From Sinorhizobium terangae (GTDB lineage Bacteria; Pseudomonadota; Alphaproteobacteria; Rhizobiales; Rhizobiaceae): 64,000 bases of DNA. The notes beneath the pieces are model-generated. The model was not told the DNA's origin, did not search any database, and worked only from the letters and a program-made list of their open reading frames with translations. The position numbers and the translations under genes were made by a program. Below are positions 18,260 to 28,273 of the stretch, piece after piece (the stretch's first letter is position 1; every line of letters starts with the position of its first letter). The stretch lies in contig NZ_CP121659.1 of the NCBI RefSeq assembly GCF_029714365.1, positions 248,001 through 312,000 on the forward strand, given 5' to 3'.

Positions 18260-18625
18260 ATGAAGAAGAGAGTTCTGACTGTCGACGACTCCCGGACCAT
18301 CCGGAACATGCTTCTCGTCACGCTCAACAATGCCGGATTCGAAACGATCCAGGCCGAGGACGGCGTCGAAGGTCTAGAGGTGCTCGAGGAAGCCAATCCG
18401 GACGTTATCGTAACGGACATCAACATGCCGCGCCTCGACGGCTTCGGTTTCATAGAGGGCGTGCGCAAGAACGACCGTTACCGCGCCGTACCGATCCTCG
18501 TGCTGACCACGGAGAGCGACGCCGAAAAGAAGAACCGTGCACGGCAGGCAGGCGCCACCGGCTGGATCGTCAAACCGTTCGACCCGACCAAGCTGATCGA
18601 TGCAATCGAGCGCGTAACGGCCTGA
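18260..18625 (+). CDS. cheY1: Response regulator CheY1 (phosphate sink)
   Basis: This single receiver domain of 121 residues has acidic pocket Asp9/Asp10, phosphoacceptor Asp53 (VTDINMP), a Thr/Ser switch at LVLTTES and Lys105 in IVKPF. All key residues are present. In the two-CheY rhizobial system, CheY1 takes phosphate back from CheY2 through CheA and so replaces a CheZ phosphatase. It lies immediately after cheS and before cheA. Confidence 0.92.
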   Translation: MKKRVLTVDDSRTIRNMLLVTLNNAGFETIQAEDGVEGLEVLEEANPDVIVTDINMPRLDGFGFIEGVRKNDRYRAVPILVLTTESDAEKKNRARQAGATGWIVKPFDPTKLIDAIERVTA

Positions 18626-18644
18626 AATCCGAGGACAGCCTCCA

Positions 18645-20915
18645 ATGGATATGAACGAAATCAAAGAGATTTTCTTCCAGGAATGCGAGGAGCAGCTCGC
18701 GGAACTGGAGTCGGGTCTCCTGAAGCTCAACGACGGCGATCGTGATCCGGAAACGGTCAACGCCGTCTTTCGCGCGGTCCACTCCATCAAGGGGGGCGCC
18801 GGTGCGTTCGGGCTGGATGATCTCGTGTCGTTCGCGCATGTGTTCGAGACGACGCTCGATTGCGTTCGATCCAACAGGCTGGAGCCCAACCAGGACGTTC
18901 TGAAGGTCATGCTGAAGTCGGCGGACGTGCTCGCCGACCTCACCAATGCTGCCCGGGATGGCGGCAGTGTCGACCAGGCCCGCAGCCGCCAACTGATCAA
19001 GGAACTCGAGGCGCTGGCGAACGGCGAGCCGCCGCAGACCTCCGCTGCCGAGCCGGCGCCCAAGGCTGCAGCGCCCGCGCCTGCGCCCGTTGCCACGCCC
19101 CCTCTCAACGAGGAAGGCTTCCAGCCCGTTGCCTTTTCCTTCGAGGATTTCGAGGCGGATGAAACGGCCCTGATCGAGGCGACCTGCTACGAGATCGTCT
19201 TCAGGCCGAAATCCGAACTTTATGCCAAAGGCAATGACGCGACGCTGCTTCTGCGCGACCTCTCGCGCCTCGGCGAGATGAGCATCCACTGCGACATGGA
19301 TGGCCTGCAGCCGCTCGACCGGATGAATCCGGAGGCGGCCTATTTCTCGTGGAAGATTTCGCTGAAGACGGACAAGGGCGAAGACGCGATCCGCTCAGTG
19401 TTCGAATTCGCGGAATGGGACTGCGACCTCGACATCACTTTGGCCGACGCCTGTACGGTCGATGCGAACGAGGAGCTGCCGATGCAGCCCGTTCCCTTCG
19501 ATCTCTCGCTGCTGGACGAGGCACCCGCCGGTTCGGCAGAGGAGGAAGAACAACTCGCCAACCGCGACCGCGATGCGGCCGTTTCGGCGGCCGAGACGGC
19601 AAGCAATGTCTTGCAGATGGCCCAGTCGTCGACCCGGGCGCCGGCGGAGGCTCAGAAGAATGCGACGGCTGCGGCGAGCGCCGCCGCCCAGCAGGCCGCC
19701 TCGGCCGCGACCCCGACCATCCGCGTGGACCTCGATCGCGTCGATCGGCTGATCAACCTCGTCGGCGAGCTCGTCATCAACCAGGCGATGCTGTCGCAGA
19801 GCGTGATCGAGAACGACACCAATGGTACGTCGTCGATCAACATGGGCCTCGAGGAGCTGCAACAGCTCACCCGCGAGATCCAGGACAGCGTCATGGCGAT
19901 CCGCGCGCAGCCGGTGAAGCCAGTCTTCCAGCGCATGTCGCGCATCGTCCGCGAAATTGCCGACATGACCGGCAAGTCCGTTCGCCTCGTCACCGAGGGC
20001 GAGAATACGGAAGTGGACAAGACAGTCATCGACAAGCTCGCCGAACCGCTGACGCATATGATCCGCAACGCCGTCGACCACGGCCTCGAAACGCCGGAAA
20101 AACGGCTTGCCGCCGGCAAGAGCGCCGAAGGCACTGTGCGCCTGACGGCCAAGCACCGTTCGGGCCGCATCGTCATCGAGCTTGCCGACGACGGCGCGGG
20201 CATCAATCGCGAGAAGGTGCGCCAGAAGGCGATCGACAACGATCTCATCGCCGCCGACGCCAATCTCTCGGACGAGGAAATCGACAACCTGATCTTCCAT
20301 GCGGGCTTCTCGACCGCCGACAAGATCTCCGACATTTCCGGCCGCGGCGTCGGCATGGATGTCGTCAAGCGCTCGATCCAGGCGCTCGGCGGGCGCATTA
20401 ACATCTCGTCCAAGCCCGGACAGGGGTCGGTCTTCACGATGAGCCTGCCGCTGACGCTCGCCGTCCTCGACGGCATGGTGGTGACGGTCGCCAACCAGAC
20501 GCTGGTCGTGCCGCTGACCGCGATCGTCGAAACGCTTCAGCCCGAGGCTTCCGCGATCCACAGCTTCGGCGCCAGCCAGCGCCTGATCTCGATCCGCAAC
20601 TCATTCTGCCCGCTGGTCGATGTCGGCCGCATCCTGAACTTCCGCGCGACGCAGGCCAATCCGGTCGAGGGCGTGGCGCTGCTCGTCGAGTCCGAGGGCG
20701 GCGGCCAGCGCGCCCTGATGGTGGACGCGATCCAGGGGCAGCGGCAAGTGGTGATCAAGAGCCTTGAGGCGAACTATACCCATGTCCCGGGAATTGCCGC
20801 GGCGACCATCCTTGGCGATGGCCGCGTGGCGCTCATTCTTGATGTCGACGCCATCGTTGCCGCATCGCGCGGGCAATCCCTGAAACCTGAAATGTCGCTT
20901 GCTGCAGCCGGATAA
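18645..20915 (+). CDS. cheA: Chemotaxis histidine kinase CheA
   Basis: This 756-residue kinase has the full domain order: HPt domain with phospho-His46 (FRAVHSIKGGAGAFG), an Ala/Pro-rich linker near residues 125-150, a CheY-binding domain, an Ala-rich linker near 330-360, a dimerisation domain (VDRLINLVGELVINQAML), a HATPase domain with N-box HMIRNAVDHGLE and G-box SGRGVGMDVV, and a C-terminal CheW-like domain. The start is at 18645. It phosphorylates CheY1, CheY2 and CheB in response to receptor state. Confidence 0.95.
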   Translation: MDMNEIKEIFFQECEEQLAELESGLLKLNDGDRDPETVNAVFRAVHSIKGGAGAFGLDDLVSFAHVFETTLDCVRSNRLEPNQDVLKVMLKSADVLADLTNAARDGGSVDQARSRQLIKELEALANGEPPQTSAAEPAPKAAAPAPAPVATPPLNEEGFQPVAFSFEDFEADETALIEATCYEIVFRPKSELYAKGNDATLLLRDLSRLGEMSIHCDMDGLQPLDRMNPEAAYFSWKISLKTDKGEDAIRSVFEFAEWDCDLDITLADACTVDANEELPMQPVPFDLSLLDEAPAGSAEEEEQLANRDRDAAVSAAETASNVLQMAQSSTRAPAEAQKNATAAASAAAQQAASAATPTIRVDLDRVDRLINLVGELVINQAMLSQSVIENDTNGTSSINMGLEELQQLTREIQDSVMAIRAQPVKPVFQRMSRIVREIADMTGKSVRLVTEGENTEVDKTVIDKLAEPLTHMIRNAVDHGLETPEKRLAAGKSAEGTVRLTAKHRSGRIVIELADDGAGINREKVRQKAIDNDLIAADANLSDEEIDNLIFHAGFSTADKISDISGRGVGMDVVKRSIQALGGRINISSKPGQGSVFTMSLPLTLAVLDGMVVTVANQTLVVPLTAIVETLQPEASAIHSFGASQRLISIRNSFCPLVDVGRILNFRATQANPVEGVALLVESEGGGQRALMVDAIQGQRQVVIKSLEANYTHVPGIAAATILGDGRVALILDVDAIVAASRGQSLKPEMSLAAAG

Positions 20916-20920
20916 CAGTC

Positions 20921-21391
20921 ATGACCTATGCCGCGAAAAATCTGACGACTGGCGGACGGGAGCTCATCGCTTTCCGCGTCGGGGATCAGGAATTCTGCGT
21001 GAACATTATGGCAGTACGCGAAATTCGCGGCTGGACGCCGGCGACCCCGATGCCGCATGCGCCATCCTATGTGCTCGGCGTGATCAATCTGCGCGGCGCA
21101 GTGTTGCCGATCGTCGATCTGTCAGCGCGTCTCGGCATGAAGCCTGCGGAGCCGACCGTTCGGCATGTGATCATCGTTGCCCAGGTAAAGCGCCAAATGG
21201 TCGGACTTTTGGTCGATGCCGTATCCGACATCCTGACCGTCAGGGATGAGGAGATCCAGCCGACGCCGGACATTTCGTCGGAATTCGAGAAGAGCTTCGC
21301 CCGAGGCGTATTAGCGATCGAAGGCCGGATGATCTGCCTGATCGAACTCGAAGCGGTCTTCCCCCGCCAGGAAGAAAGGGAGGCGGCATGA
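20921..21391 (+). CDS. cheW: Chemotaxis coupling protein CheW
   Basis: This 156-residue single-domain CheW protein couples receptors to CheA. Landmarks are FRVGDQEFCVNIMAVREIRGW, the VLGVINLRGAVLPIVDL core and LLVDAVSDIL. The gene starts 5 bp after the cheA stop and overlaps cheR by 4 bp. It corresponds to CheW1 of S. meliloti. Confidence 0.94.
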   Translation: MTYAAKNLTTGGRELIAFRVGDQEFCVNIMAVREIRGWTPATPMPHAPSYVLGVINLRGAVLPIVDLSARLGMKPAEPTVRHVIIVAQVKRQMVGLLVDAVSDILTVRDEEIQPTPDISSEFEKSFARGVLAIEGRMICLIELEAVFPRQEEREAA

Positions 21392-22296
21392 GAGCCCAGG
21401 CCATTCTCGAACCGAAGCTGTCGCCGGACGAATGCCTTGCAAGCGGCGAGTATCCGCTGACACGCCGCGATCTCAGCGAAATCGCTGCGATGATTTATGC
21501 GGATGCCGGCATTTACCTCAACGAATCCAAGGCGTCGCTCGTCTATTCGCGGCTTTCGAAGCACATCCGCAATCTCGGGCTCAAGGGCTTTCGCGACTAT
21601 TGCCAGCTCGTCGCCTCGCCGACCGGCGCGGCGGCACGGCGCGACATGCTCTCGCATCTGACGACGAACTTCACCCGCTTCTTCCGCGAAAATCATCACT
21701 TCGAGCATCTGAAGTCGGACGTGCTGCCCGACCTCATCGCTCGCGCGAAGAATGGCGGGCGCGTTCGCATCTGGTCGGCTGCGTGCTCGGATGGCCAGGA
21801 GCCCTATTCGATCGCGCTCACGGTTCTCTCGCTGCTGCCGAACGCGGCGGACTACGACTTCCGCATTCTTGCGACGGACATCGATCCGAAGATCCTGGCG
21901 CTCGCCCGGGCAGGTGCCTATGACGCGACGGCACTGGAAACCGTCGACCCCGCCATGCGCAAGCAATGGTTCAGCGAGGTCAATGTCGGCGGCTGCGTCA
22001 AATGGCAGATCGACGATCGGGTCAAGCGGCTGATTACCTTCAACGAACTCAACCTCATGGCGCAATGGCCGGTAAAGGGGCCCTTCGACGTCATCTTCTG
22101 CCGCAACGTGGTGATCTATTTCGACGAGCCGACGCAGATGAAGATCTGGTCGCGCTTTGCCGATGTGCTGAACACCAACGGGTACCTCTATATCGGCCAT
22201 TCGGAGCGGGTGTCGGGCGACGCCAAGTCGAAGTTCGACAACATTGGCATCACCACCTATCGCCATACGGGCAAGTTTCATGGAGTTCGGGCATGA
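21388..22296 (+). CDS. cheR: Chemoreceptor methyltransferase CheR
   Basis: This 302-residue protein has an N-terminal helical domain (residues about 25-95) that docks on receptors, and a SAM-dependent methyltransferase domain with the [15 protein letters not shown] binding loop, ILATDID and [12 protein letters not shown]. It adds methyl groups to receptor glutamates for adaptation. ATGA overlaps at both ends show tight coupling with cheW and cheB. Confidence 0.95.
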   Translation: MRAQAILEPKLSPDECLASGEYPLTRRDLSEIAAMIYADAGIYLNESKASLVYSRLSKHIRNLGLKGFRDYCQLVASPTGAAARRDMLSHLTTNFTRFFRENHHFEHLKSDVLPDLIARAKNGGRVRIWSAACSDGQEPYSIALTVLSLLPNAADYDFRILATDIDPKILALARAGAYDATALETVDPAMRKQWFSEVNVGGCVKWQIDDRVKRLITFNELNLMAQWPVKGPFDVIFCRNVVIYFDEPTQMKIWSRFADVLNTNGYLYIGHSERVSGDAKSKFDNIGITTYRHTGKFHGVRA

Positions 22297-23351
22297 GTGT
22301 TCCCGCACGCGTTCTCGTTGTCGATGACTCGGCCACCATGCGCGGCCTGATCACAGCCGTGCTCAGTGCGGATCCGGACGTCACCGTTGTCGGTCAGGCG
22401 GCCGACGCGATCGAGGCCCGACAGGCGATCAAGCAGCTCGATCCCGACGTCATCACGCTCGACATCGAGATGCCGAACATGAACGGGCTCGAGTTCCTGG
22501 ACAAGATCATGCGCCTGCGCCCGATGCCGGTCATCATGGTCTCGACCTTGACCCACAAGGGCGCGGAAGCGTCGATCGCCGCGCTTGAAATCGGTGCCTT
22601 CGACTGTGTCGGCAAGCCGCATCCCGGCGACCCGAATCCCTTTGGCGATCTCGTCGACAAGGTGAAGGCGGCCGCCCGGTCACAGCGAAAACTCATCATC
22701 ACCGGCAACAAGGCCGCCGCGCCGGCTGCCGCAAACGCCAATGCCGCTTCCGAATACAGGGCCGGCCGCAAGATCATCGCCATCGGAGCATCGACCGGCG
22801 GGGTCGAAGCGCTGATTACCGTCTTGCAGAAGTTCCCGGCCAATTGCCCTCCGACGGTGATCACGCAACATATGCCGCACACTTTCACCAGGAGCTTTGC
22901 GGAGCGGCTCAATCGTCTTTGCGCGCCGACGGTACAGGAGGCGACCGATGGCGCGCGCCTGGAGATCGGCAAGATCTACCTGGCACCGGGCGGCGAACGC
23001 CACCTTCAGGTGGCCAATGCCGCCGCACCTTGCTGCCGGCTGGTCGAACGCGCCCCTGTCAACGGCCATCGCCCCTCGGTCGATGTGCTGTTCGATTCGG
23101 TCGCCGAGCTCGCAGGCCGCAATGCGATTGGTGTCATCCTGACCGGAATGGGCCGTGACGGCGCATCCGGTCTCCTCAAGATGCGACATGCCGGAGCACG
23201 CACCTTCGGACAAAACGAAAAGACTTGTGTCGTCTACGGCATGCCGAGAGTTGCCTATGAATTGGGTGCTGTCGAAACGCAGCTCCCCCTCGGATCGATC
23301 GGGGAGGAGATCCTGAAGACCGCAGCAGCCCGAAAAGAAGGAAGCGAATAA
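22293..23351 (+). CDS. cheB: Receptor methylesterase CheB
   Basis: This 352-residue protein has a receiver domain with phosphoacceptor Asp57 ([12 protein letters not shown]), a linker near 135-165, and a methylesterase domain with the catalytic set Ser in [10 protein letters not shown], His in TQHMPHTFT and Asp in [10 protein letters not shown]. It removes receptor methyl groups when phosphorylated by CheA. The start ATG overlaps the cheR stop by 4 bp, and its stop overlaps the cheY2 start by one base. Confidence 0.95.
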   Translation: MSVPARVLVVDDSATMRGLITAVLSADPDVTVVGQAADAIEARQAIKQLDPDVITLDIEMPNMNGLEFLDKIMRLRPMPVIMVSTLTHKGAEASIAALEIGAFDCVGKPHPGDPNPFGDLVDKVKAAARSQRKLIITGNKAAAPAAANANAASEYRAGRKIIAIGASTGGVEALITVLQKFPANCPPTVITQHMPHTFTRSFAERLNRLCAPTVQEATDGARLEIGKIYLAPGGERHLQVANAAAPCCRLVERAPVNGHRPSVDVLFDSVAELAGRNAIGVILTGMGRDGASGLLKMRHAGARTFGQNEKTCVVYGMPRVAYELGAVETQLPLGSIGEEILKTAAARKEGSE

Positions 23352-23740
23352 TGTCCATCGCCGAAAAAATAAAAGTTCTGATCGTCGACGATCAGGTCAC
23401 GAGCCGCCTGCTCTTGGGCGATGCCCTGCAGCAGCTCGGCTTCAAGCAGATCACCGCAGCGGGCGACGGGGAGCAGGGCATGAAGATCATGGCCCAGAAC
23501 CCGCACCATCTGGTTATCTCGGATTTCAACATGCCGAAGATGGATGGTCTGGGGCTGCTTCAGGCCGTTCGGTCGAACCCGACGACGAAGAAGGCGGCCT
23601 TCATCATCCTGACCGCGCAGGGCGATCGCGCGCTGGTGCAGAAGGCAGCCGCCCTCGGCGCCAACAATGTTCTCGCCAAGCCGTTCACGATCGAAAAGAT
23701 GAAGGCTGCAATCGAGGCTGTGTTCGGGGCGCTGAAATGA
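23351..23740 (+). CDS. cheY2: Response regulator CheY2 (motor-binding)
   Basis: This receiver domain of 129 residues has Asp13/Asp14, phosphoacceptor Asp58 ([11 protein letters not shown]), ILTAQGD and the conserved Lys in VLAKPF. By position it is CheY2, which in S. meliloti slows the unidirectional motor when phosphorylated. It overlaps cheB by one base and cheD by 4 bp. Confidence 0.93.
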   Translation: MSIAEKIKVLIVDDQVTSRLLLGDALQQLGFKQITAAGDGEQGMKIMAQNPHHLVISDFNMPKMDGLGLLQAVRSNPTTKKAAFIILTAQGDRALVQKAAALGANNVLAKPFTIEKMKAAIEAVFGALK

Positions 23741-24285
23741 CGACCGCAGCTGCCGCCGGAAGGCGCGTGCACGTCATCCAGGGCGAGTTCAAGGTCGTCA
23801 ACGATCCGGATATCGTTCTTTCGACCATTCTCGGCTCCTGCGTGGCCGCCTGCCTGCGCGATCCCGTGATCGGTGTCGGCGGCATGAATCATTTCCTGTT
23901 GCCCGGCTCCGCGACAACCGGCGGCGATGCCACGCGCTATGGCGTGCACCTGATGGAACTGCTGATCAACGGTCTGCTGAAGCAGGGAGCGCGCCGCGAC
24001 CGATTGGAAGCCAAGATCTTCGGCGGCGCCAAGACGATCGCAAGGTTCTCGAATGTCGGTGAGCAGAATGCCGCCTTTGCGCGGCAGTTTCTTCTGGACG
24101 AAGGCATCCGCATCGTCGGTGAGAGCACGGGCGGGGAGCACGGCCGCAAGCTGGAATATTGGCCGTCCTCGGGTCGTGCCCGCCAATATGCCTTGACAGG
24201 CGTCGAGGCCCAGCGGGCAATCCAGTTGGATCAGCGGCCCATGCCCGTGCCGAAACCGGTGGAAAGCTCGATCGAATTTTTCTGA
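23737..24285 (+). CDS. cheD: Chemoreceptor glutamine deamidase CheD
   Basis: This 182-residue CheD protein has its catalytic cysteine in LGSCVAACL and histidine in GGMNHFLLP. It converts receptor glutamines to glutamates, preparing methylation sites. The start overlaps cheY2 by ATGA. The C-terminus ends VESSIEFF. Confidence 0.93.
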   Translation: MTTAAAAGRRVHVIQGEFKVVNDPDIVLSTILGSCVAACLRDPVIGVGGMNHFLLPGSATTGGDATRYGVHLMELLINGLLKQGARRDRLEAKIFGGAKTIARFSNVGEQNAAFARQFLLDEGIRIVGESTGGEHGRKLEYWPSSGRARQYALTGVEAQRAIQLDQRPMPVPKPVESSIEFF

Positions 24286-24351
24286 TCGTGCTCACCCATG
24301 AGCCGGCAGGAAACGCAATTTCCGAATTCGCAGACGACGTGAGATCAGACC

Positions 24352-24744
24352 ATGCAGATCGACTATCAGAGCCATACGCCTCACGCCGAAGAATCCTTGC
24401 CCGGTGTTTTGATGCGCATCGTCACCGAGCTCCATGACGTCGCCTATCTCATCGAGCGCATCGAGCCGCAGCTCTACGGCGATCGCGGCTTGGCCGCAGC
24501 GGATGAGTCCGAACAGATGATGGTGCTCCAGGGCATCGATCTCGCCGTCCAGAAGACGCGCGGTCTGGCCGAGTTTATCGACACGATCACGGCATCCATC
24601 CCCGACACCTGGCTCGTCGACGTTACGACTGCGGTCAACCTAATCAAGCTTGCCGATATGAAGAAGGCGTTGAGTAATGGCATGCTGCGCCATGGCCATT
24701 CTCAGCCGTTGAACAAAGCCTCCGGCGACTTCGAGGCATTCTGA
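24352..24744 (+). CDS. cheT: Chemotaxis protein CheT
   Basis: This 130-residue, mostly helical protein is at the end of the che operon, the position of S. meliloti CheT. A DxxxQ motif (DLAVQ, residues 63-67) lies in a helix, the signature of CheZ/CheX-type phosphatases acting on CheY. CheT in S. meliloti has been reported to help terminate the CheY1 signal. It lies 66 bp after cheD. Confidence 0.82.
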   Translation: MQIDYQSHTPHAEESLPGVLMRIVTELHDVAYLIERIEPQLYGDRGLAAADESEQMMVLQGIDLAVQKTRGLAEFIDTITASIPDTWLVDVTTAVNLIKLADMKKALSNGMLRHGHSQPLNKASGDFEAF

Positions 24745-24824
24745 TCCGTAGCCGACAGTTTCCGCTACATGCCTGAGAAACAACCACGAGGTCGTTTTAG
24801 CCGACGCAATGCGGTCTGACCAAG

Positions 24825-24847
24825 TTCGCGCAAGTTTCGCCACCTAG
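24825..24847 (+). promoter_or_regulatory. Class II flagellar element upstream of fliF
   Basis: TTCGCGCAAG at 24825-24834, 9 bp, then CTAG at 24844-24847. It lies 145 bp before the fliF start and within the 247-bp gap after cheT. It matches the arrangement seen at six other flagellar units in this window. Inference: a class II promoter or Rem site. Confidence 0.6.
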
Positions 24848-24991
24848 CTTCGCATCCGGGGCTGGTAGATTCGCGCGTATTGGACATCGGCTGAGCGCAA
24901 GCCGATACCCAGCGAACCCGAATGTTGGATCTGCGCAAGGCGTAGGCCGGATGACCGGCTGGCCTCTTGCGATACTGGGTGCGGAAACAGA

Positions 24992-26665
24992 ATGAATCTG
25001 TTCGATCAATTCTCGACGTTCACGAAAAACCTCGGCAGTCTGGGGCAAAGCAAACTGATCGCGCTCGCCGTGGCCGGTATCGTTGCGGTCGGCTTCGTCC
25101 TTGCAGCGGGCATCTACGTCAACAGACCTTCCTATGAAACGCTCTATGTCGGCCTTGAGCGCAGCGATGTGACCCAGATCAGCATTGCGCTTGCCGAGGC
25201 GAACATCGATTTCGATGTCGGGTCGGATGGCGGTAGCATCCAGGTTCCGGTCGGCATGACCGGCAAGGCCCGCCTGTTGCTTGCCGAACGGGGTCTGCCC
25301 AGCAGCGCCAATGCCGGTTACGAACTCTTCGACAATGTCGGATCGCTGGGTCTCACCTCCTTCATGCAGGAAGTGACGCGCGTTCGTGCGCTTGAGGGCG
25401 AAATTGCCCGCACCATCCAGCAAATTTCCGGCATCGCCGCCGCACGCGTGCACATCGTGATGCCGGAGCGCGGGAGCTTCCGCAAGGCCGACCAGACGCC
25501 GACGGCGTCTGTCATGATTCGCGCGAGCGCAACGGTTGGCCGCAATGCCGCCGCCTCGATCCGTCATCTCGTCGCATCCTCCGTGCCGGGGCTCGATGTC
25601 GACGACGTCACCATCCTCGACTCGACCGGACAGCTTCTCGCCTCCGGCGACGATCCGGCAAACAGCGCGCTCAACCAGTCGCTCGGCGTCGTCCAGAATG
25701 TCCAGACTGACCTCGAAAAGAAGATTGACAATGCGCTCGCGCCATTCCTCGGCATGGACAATTTCCGCACAAGCGTAACGGCGACGCTCAACACCGATGC
25801 GCAGCAGATCCAGGAAACCGTCTTTGACCCCGAGTCGCGTGTCGAGCGCTCGACCCGCGTGACCAAGGAAGAGCAGAAGTCCAGCCAGCAGCAGCCGGAC
25901 AATGCCGCAACCGTGCAGCAGAACGTGCCCCAGGCCGCACCGCGCGGTGGCGCCGGTCCCCAGTCCAGTGACGAGGCGGCAAAGAAGGAAGAGCAAACCA
26001 ACTACGAGATCAACAGCAAGACGATCGCCACCGTAAAGAGCAGCTATTCGATCGAGCGGCTGTCGATCGCCGTTGTCGTCAATCGCGGCCGCCTCGCGGC
26101 AATGGTGGGGGAACCGGCAGACCAGGCGAAGATCGACGCCTATCTCCAGGAAATGCAGAAGATCGTCTCCTCGGCCGCTGGCGTCGACGCAAACCGCGGC
26201 GACGTCGTCACGCTGAACGCGATGGATTTCGTCGAGACGCAATTGCTGGACCAGCCGGTTGCGGGCCCGGGCGTCATGGAAATGCTGACGCGCAATCTCG
26301 GCGGCATCATCAACTCGCTTGCCTTCGTTGCGGTCGCCTTCCTGGTTGTCTGGATGGGCATGCGGCCGCTCGCCCGCCAGATGGGTTTCGGCGGCAAGGC
26401 AGGCCAACTCGAAGGCGAGGCGGCCGGTCTCGAACTGCCCGACTTCTCGCCGGTCGGTGCCGGTGCCGGGGGTGCGCTCATGGAAGGCTTCGGCGCGGAC
26501 TTCGGCTTCGACAGCACCGACGACCTGCTCAACCTCGGCGAGGAGGGCAACTTCAACCGCCGGGTCAAGGAGGGACCGGAACGGCGGCTTGCCCGCATGG
26601 TGGAAATCAGCGAGGAACGCGCAGCGAAGATCCTGCGCAAATGGGCCCTCGACCGCGCCGCCTGA
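24992..26665 (+). CDS. fliF: Flagellar MS-ring protein FliF
   Basis: This 557-residue inner-membrane protein forms the MS ring. It has a hydrophobic segment at residues 23-45, ring-building modules (the YETLYVGLERSDV and RALEGEIARTIQQISG segments), a Gln/Pro-rich disordered stretch near 290-330, a second hydrophobic segment near 430-450, and a C-terminal FliG-binding tail ending AAKILRKWALDRAA. It is separated from cheT by a promoter region and followed by a strong terminator, so it is a one-gene unit. Confidence 0.95.
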   Translation: MNLFDQFSTFTKNLGSLGQSKLIALAVAGIVAVGFVLAAGIYVNRPSYETLYVGLERSDVTQISIALAEANIDFDVGSDGGSIQVPVGMTGKARLLLAERGLPSSANAGYELFDNVGSLGLTSFMQEVTRVRALEGEIARTIQQISGIAAARVHIVMPERGSFRKADQTPTASVMIRASATVGRNAAASIRHLVASSVPGLDVDDVTILDSTGQLLASGDDPANSALNQSLGVVQNVQTDLEKKIDNALAPFLGMDNFRTSVTATLNTDAQQIQETVFDPESRVERSTRVTKEEQKSSQQQPDNAATVQQNVPQAAPRGGAGPQSSDEAAKKEEQTNYEINSKTIATVKSSYSIERLSIAVVVNRGRLAAMVGEPADQAKIDAYLQEMQKIVSSAAGVDANRGDVVTLNAMDFVETQLLDQPVAGPGVMEMLTRNLGGIINSLAFVAVAFLVVWMGMRPLARQMGFGGKAGQLEGEAAGLELPDFSPVGAGAGGALMEGFGADFGFDSTDDLLNLGEEGNFNRRVKEGPERRLARMVEISEERAAKILRKWALDRAA

Positions 26666-26702
26666 CGAACGTTCGCAAGGCAAACGGCATTTCGCAGAAA
26701 AG

Positions 26703-26730
26703 TCCCGCCAAAAGTGGCGGGATTTTTTTG
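26703..26730 (+). terminator. Rho-independent terminator after fliF
   Basis: TCCCGCCA (26703-26710) pairs with TGGCGGGA (26715-26722) across a 4-base loop, followed by seven T. It ends the fliF transcript. Confidence 0.9.
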
Positions 26731-27524
26731 CCGTCGCATCAGTTCCGTCTCGTGTGGCCCCGCCAGAGATCCCGAACGCCGATTTTGGCGCCGGTCGAAA
26801 TATTGGCTGAGTCCGGCGTGTATTGGTGACTGAAAAGGGAATCGGCATCAAGAATCCGCTGCCGCCCACGGAGTCTCCGGCGAGTCGGCCGGCATGAAAA
26901 TTAACAATATCGCAACCTTTATAGATTCTGAGCCGCGGTTGGCGCCCCGACCGGCGGCGCATCTACTGATGGGCGCTGTGTCCAATGCTTAGTTTTCATC
27001 TAATATAGTTTCGACGAATCCAAATATAACGTGACATTGGTGCGGTTCTATTCATGGCGTTCACCGCGTCAGACTGCTCCGGAACCGATGCATTTCGGCA
27101 ACAGGCGCTGAGGTAAAGTAAATTCTGCCTTTATTTCGTTGGGAGCGTTTGGGCGAAAAAGCAGGCTTGCGGGCAGCACGAAATCGCGCGCGTGTCTTGG
27201 ATCGGAGGCACCTTCCTCAACTTTCGTGGCATCAAAATTGCATGAAAAAATATGGAATATCAATGTGGTATATCTGTTCACGCTGTTCCGCGCGGTTTTC
27301 GCTTGATCAGTCGCTAGGCAGGGAGATGCAAGGCCTTTCATCGGTCACTCTTGAAGTAACCGCCCGGATCGCGCCAGTGGTTTTTCCGCGGACGCGATGT
27401 ACAGTTTAGGAACTGATTCGCGTCCTGATTTGCGGATGGCGGTGAATATCGGTTCCGACCGGGCTGTCGGCGGCGATAACGAGCGCATGTCCAGGGCGTC
27501 GAACTCGGCACGGGGGCTGAAGTT
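26731..27524. promoter_or_regulatory. Long upstream region of visN
   Basis: About 790 bp without a convincing gene. It is clearly AT-richer than its neighbours at 26895-27060 and 27225-27270. It must carry the visNR promoter and probably a long leader or several regulator sites, because VisNR is the top of the flagellar hierarchy. Small open frames near 27149-27409 lack ribosome-binding sites. Confidence 0.5.
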
Positions 27525-28262
27525 ATGGACATTTCGCAGGCAGGGGCCGTCTGGCCTTTGCAGACGGCGGCGCCGCATCGAAGCGGTCGGGAAATTTCAA
27601 GGGAACAATTGATCCGGCGACTCGCTGAAACCGCCGAACGTGGTGGTTTCGCAAACGCACTTACGGCGCTGACCGATTACGTTGGTGCCACCCACTATCT
27701 GCTCGCGCGCCACGAGCTTTCGCAGGACGGCGGGCTTGATAGCGTCGTCTGCTCCGATTGGCCGTTCGATGTCGTGCGGCGGCTGGCCGGAATCGTCGTC
27801 GGCCTCAACGCCAAGACGACCGAACTGGAGAAGTGCCTCGCGGTCCTGCAGCCGTGTTTTCACACGATGCCGGACGACATAGACCTGCCTCGCGGGGTCA
27901 GCCGGGAATATTGCGCCATTGTTTTCAATGTCGGACGCGCTCGCTTCTCGCTGATGCTCCTGTTCCCCGCGGACGTCATCCTGTCGCAGGAGGGACTGCG
28001 CGATATCGCGCTGCTTGCCGCCTATGTCGCAAGCCTCAAGACCAGCGTCGATGCGCGGCATGAGCGCGAATGCGAACTGACCGAGCGCGAAATCGAATGC
28101 CTGTTCTGGATCGCCGAAGGCAAGACAAGCGAGGAGATCGCCGTCATCCTCGGGATATCGCGCAACACCATCAACAACTACATCACCAGCGTGATGCGAA
28201 AGACTGCGACGCGAACGAGGTCGGAAGCGATCGCCCACGCCGTTCGCAACAATCTGGTTTAG
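27525..28262 (+). CDS. visN: LuxR-type master flagellar regulator VisN
   Basis: This 245-residue protein has an N-terminal ligand-binding-like domain (residues about 20-165) and a C-terminal LuxR helix-turn-helix (LTEREIECLFWIAEGKTSEEI, IAVILGISRNTINNYITSVM). With VisR it forms the master activator of flagellar, motor and chemotaxis genes in S. meliloti. The start ATG at 27525 follows CGGGGG. visR begins 11 bp after its stop. Confidence 0.93.
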   Translation: MDISQAGAVWPLQTAAPHRSGREISREQLIRRLAETAERGGFANALTALTDYVGATHYLLARHELSQDGGLDSVVCSDWPFDVVRRLAGIVVGLNAKTTELEKCLAVLQPCFHTMPDDIDLPRGVSREYCAIVFNVGRARFSLMLLFPADVILSQEGLRDIALLAAYVASLKTSVDARHERECELTEREIECLFWIAEGKTSEEIAVILGISRNTINNYITSVMRKTATRTRSEAIAHAVRNNLV

Positions 28263-28273
28263 GGGAGGCACCG

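Noticed and set aside
24797..26962. A 721-codon open frame opposite fliF
   Set aside because: It is antisense to fliF, has an Arg/Asp/His-rich non-native composition and no ribosome-binding site.
27149..27409. Possible small gene upstream of visN
   Set aside because: No ribosome-binding site, no recognisable pattern and a composition typical of non-coding DNA.
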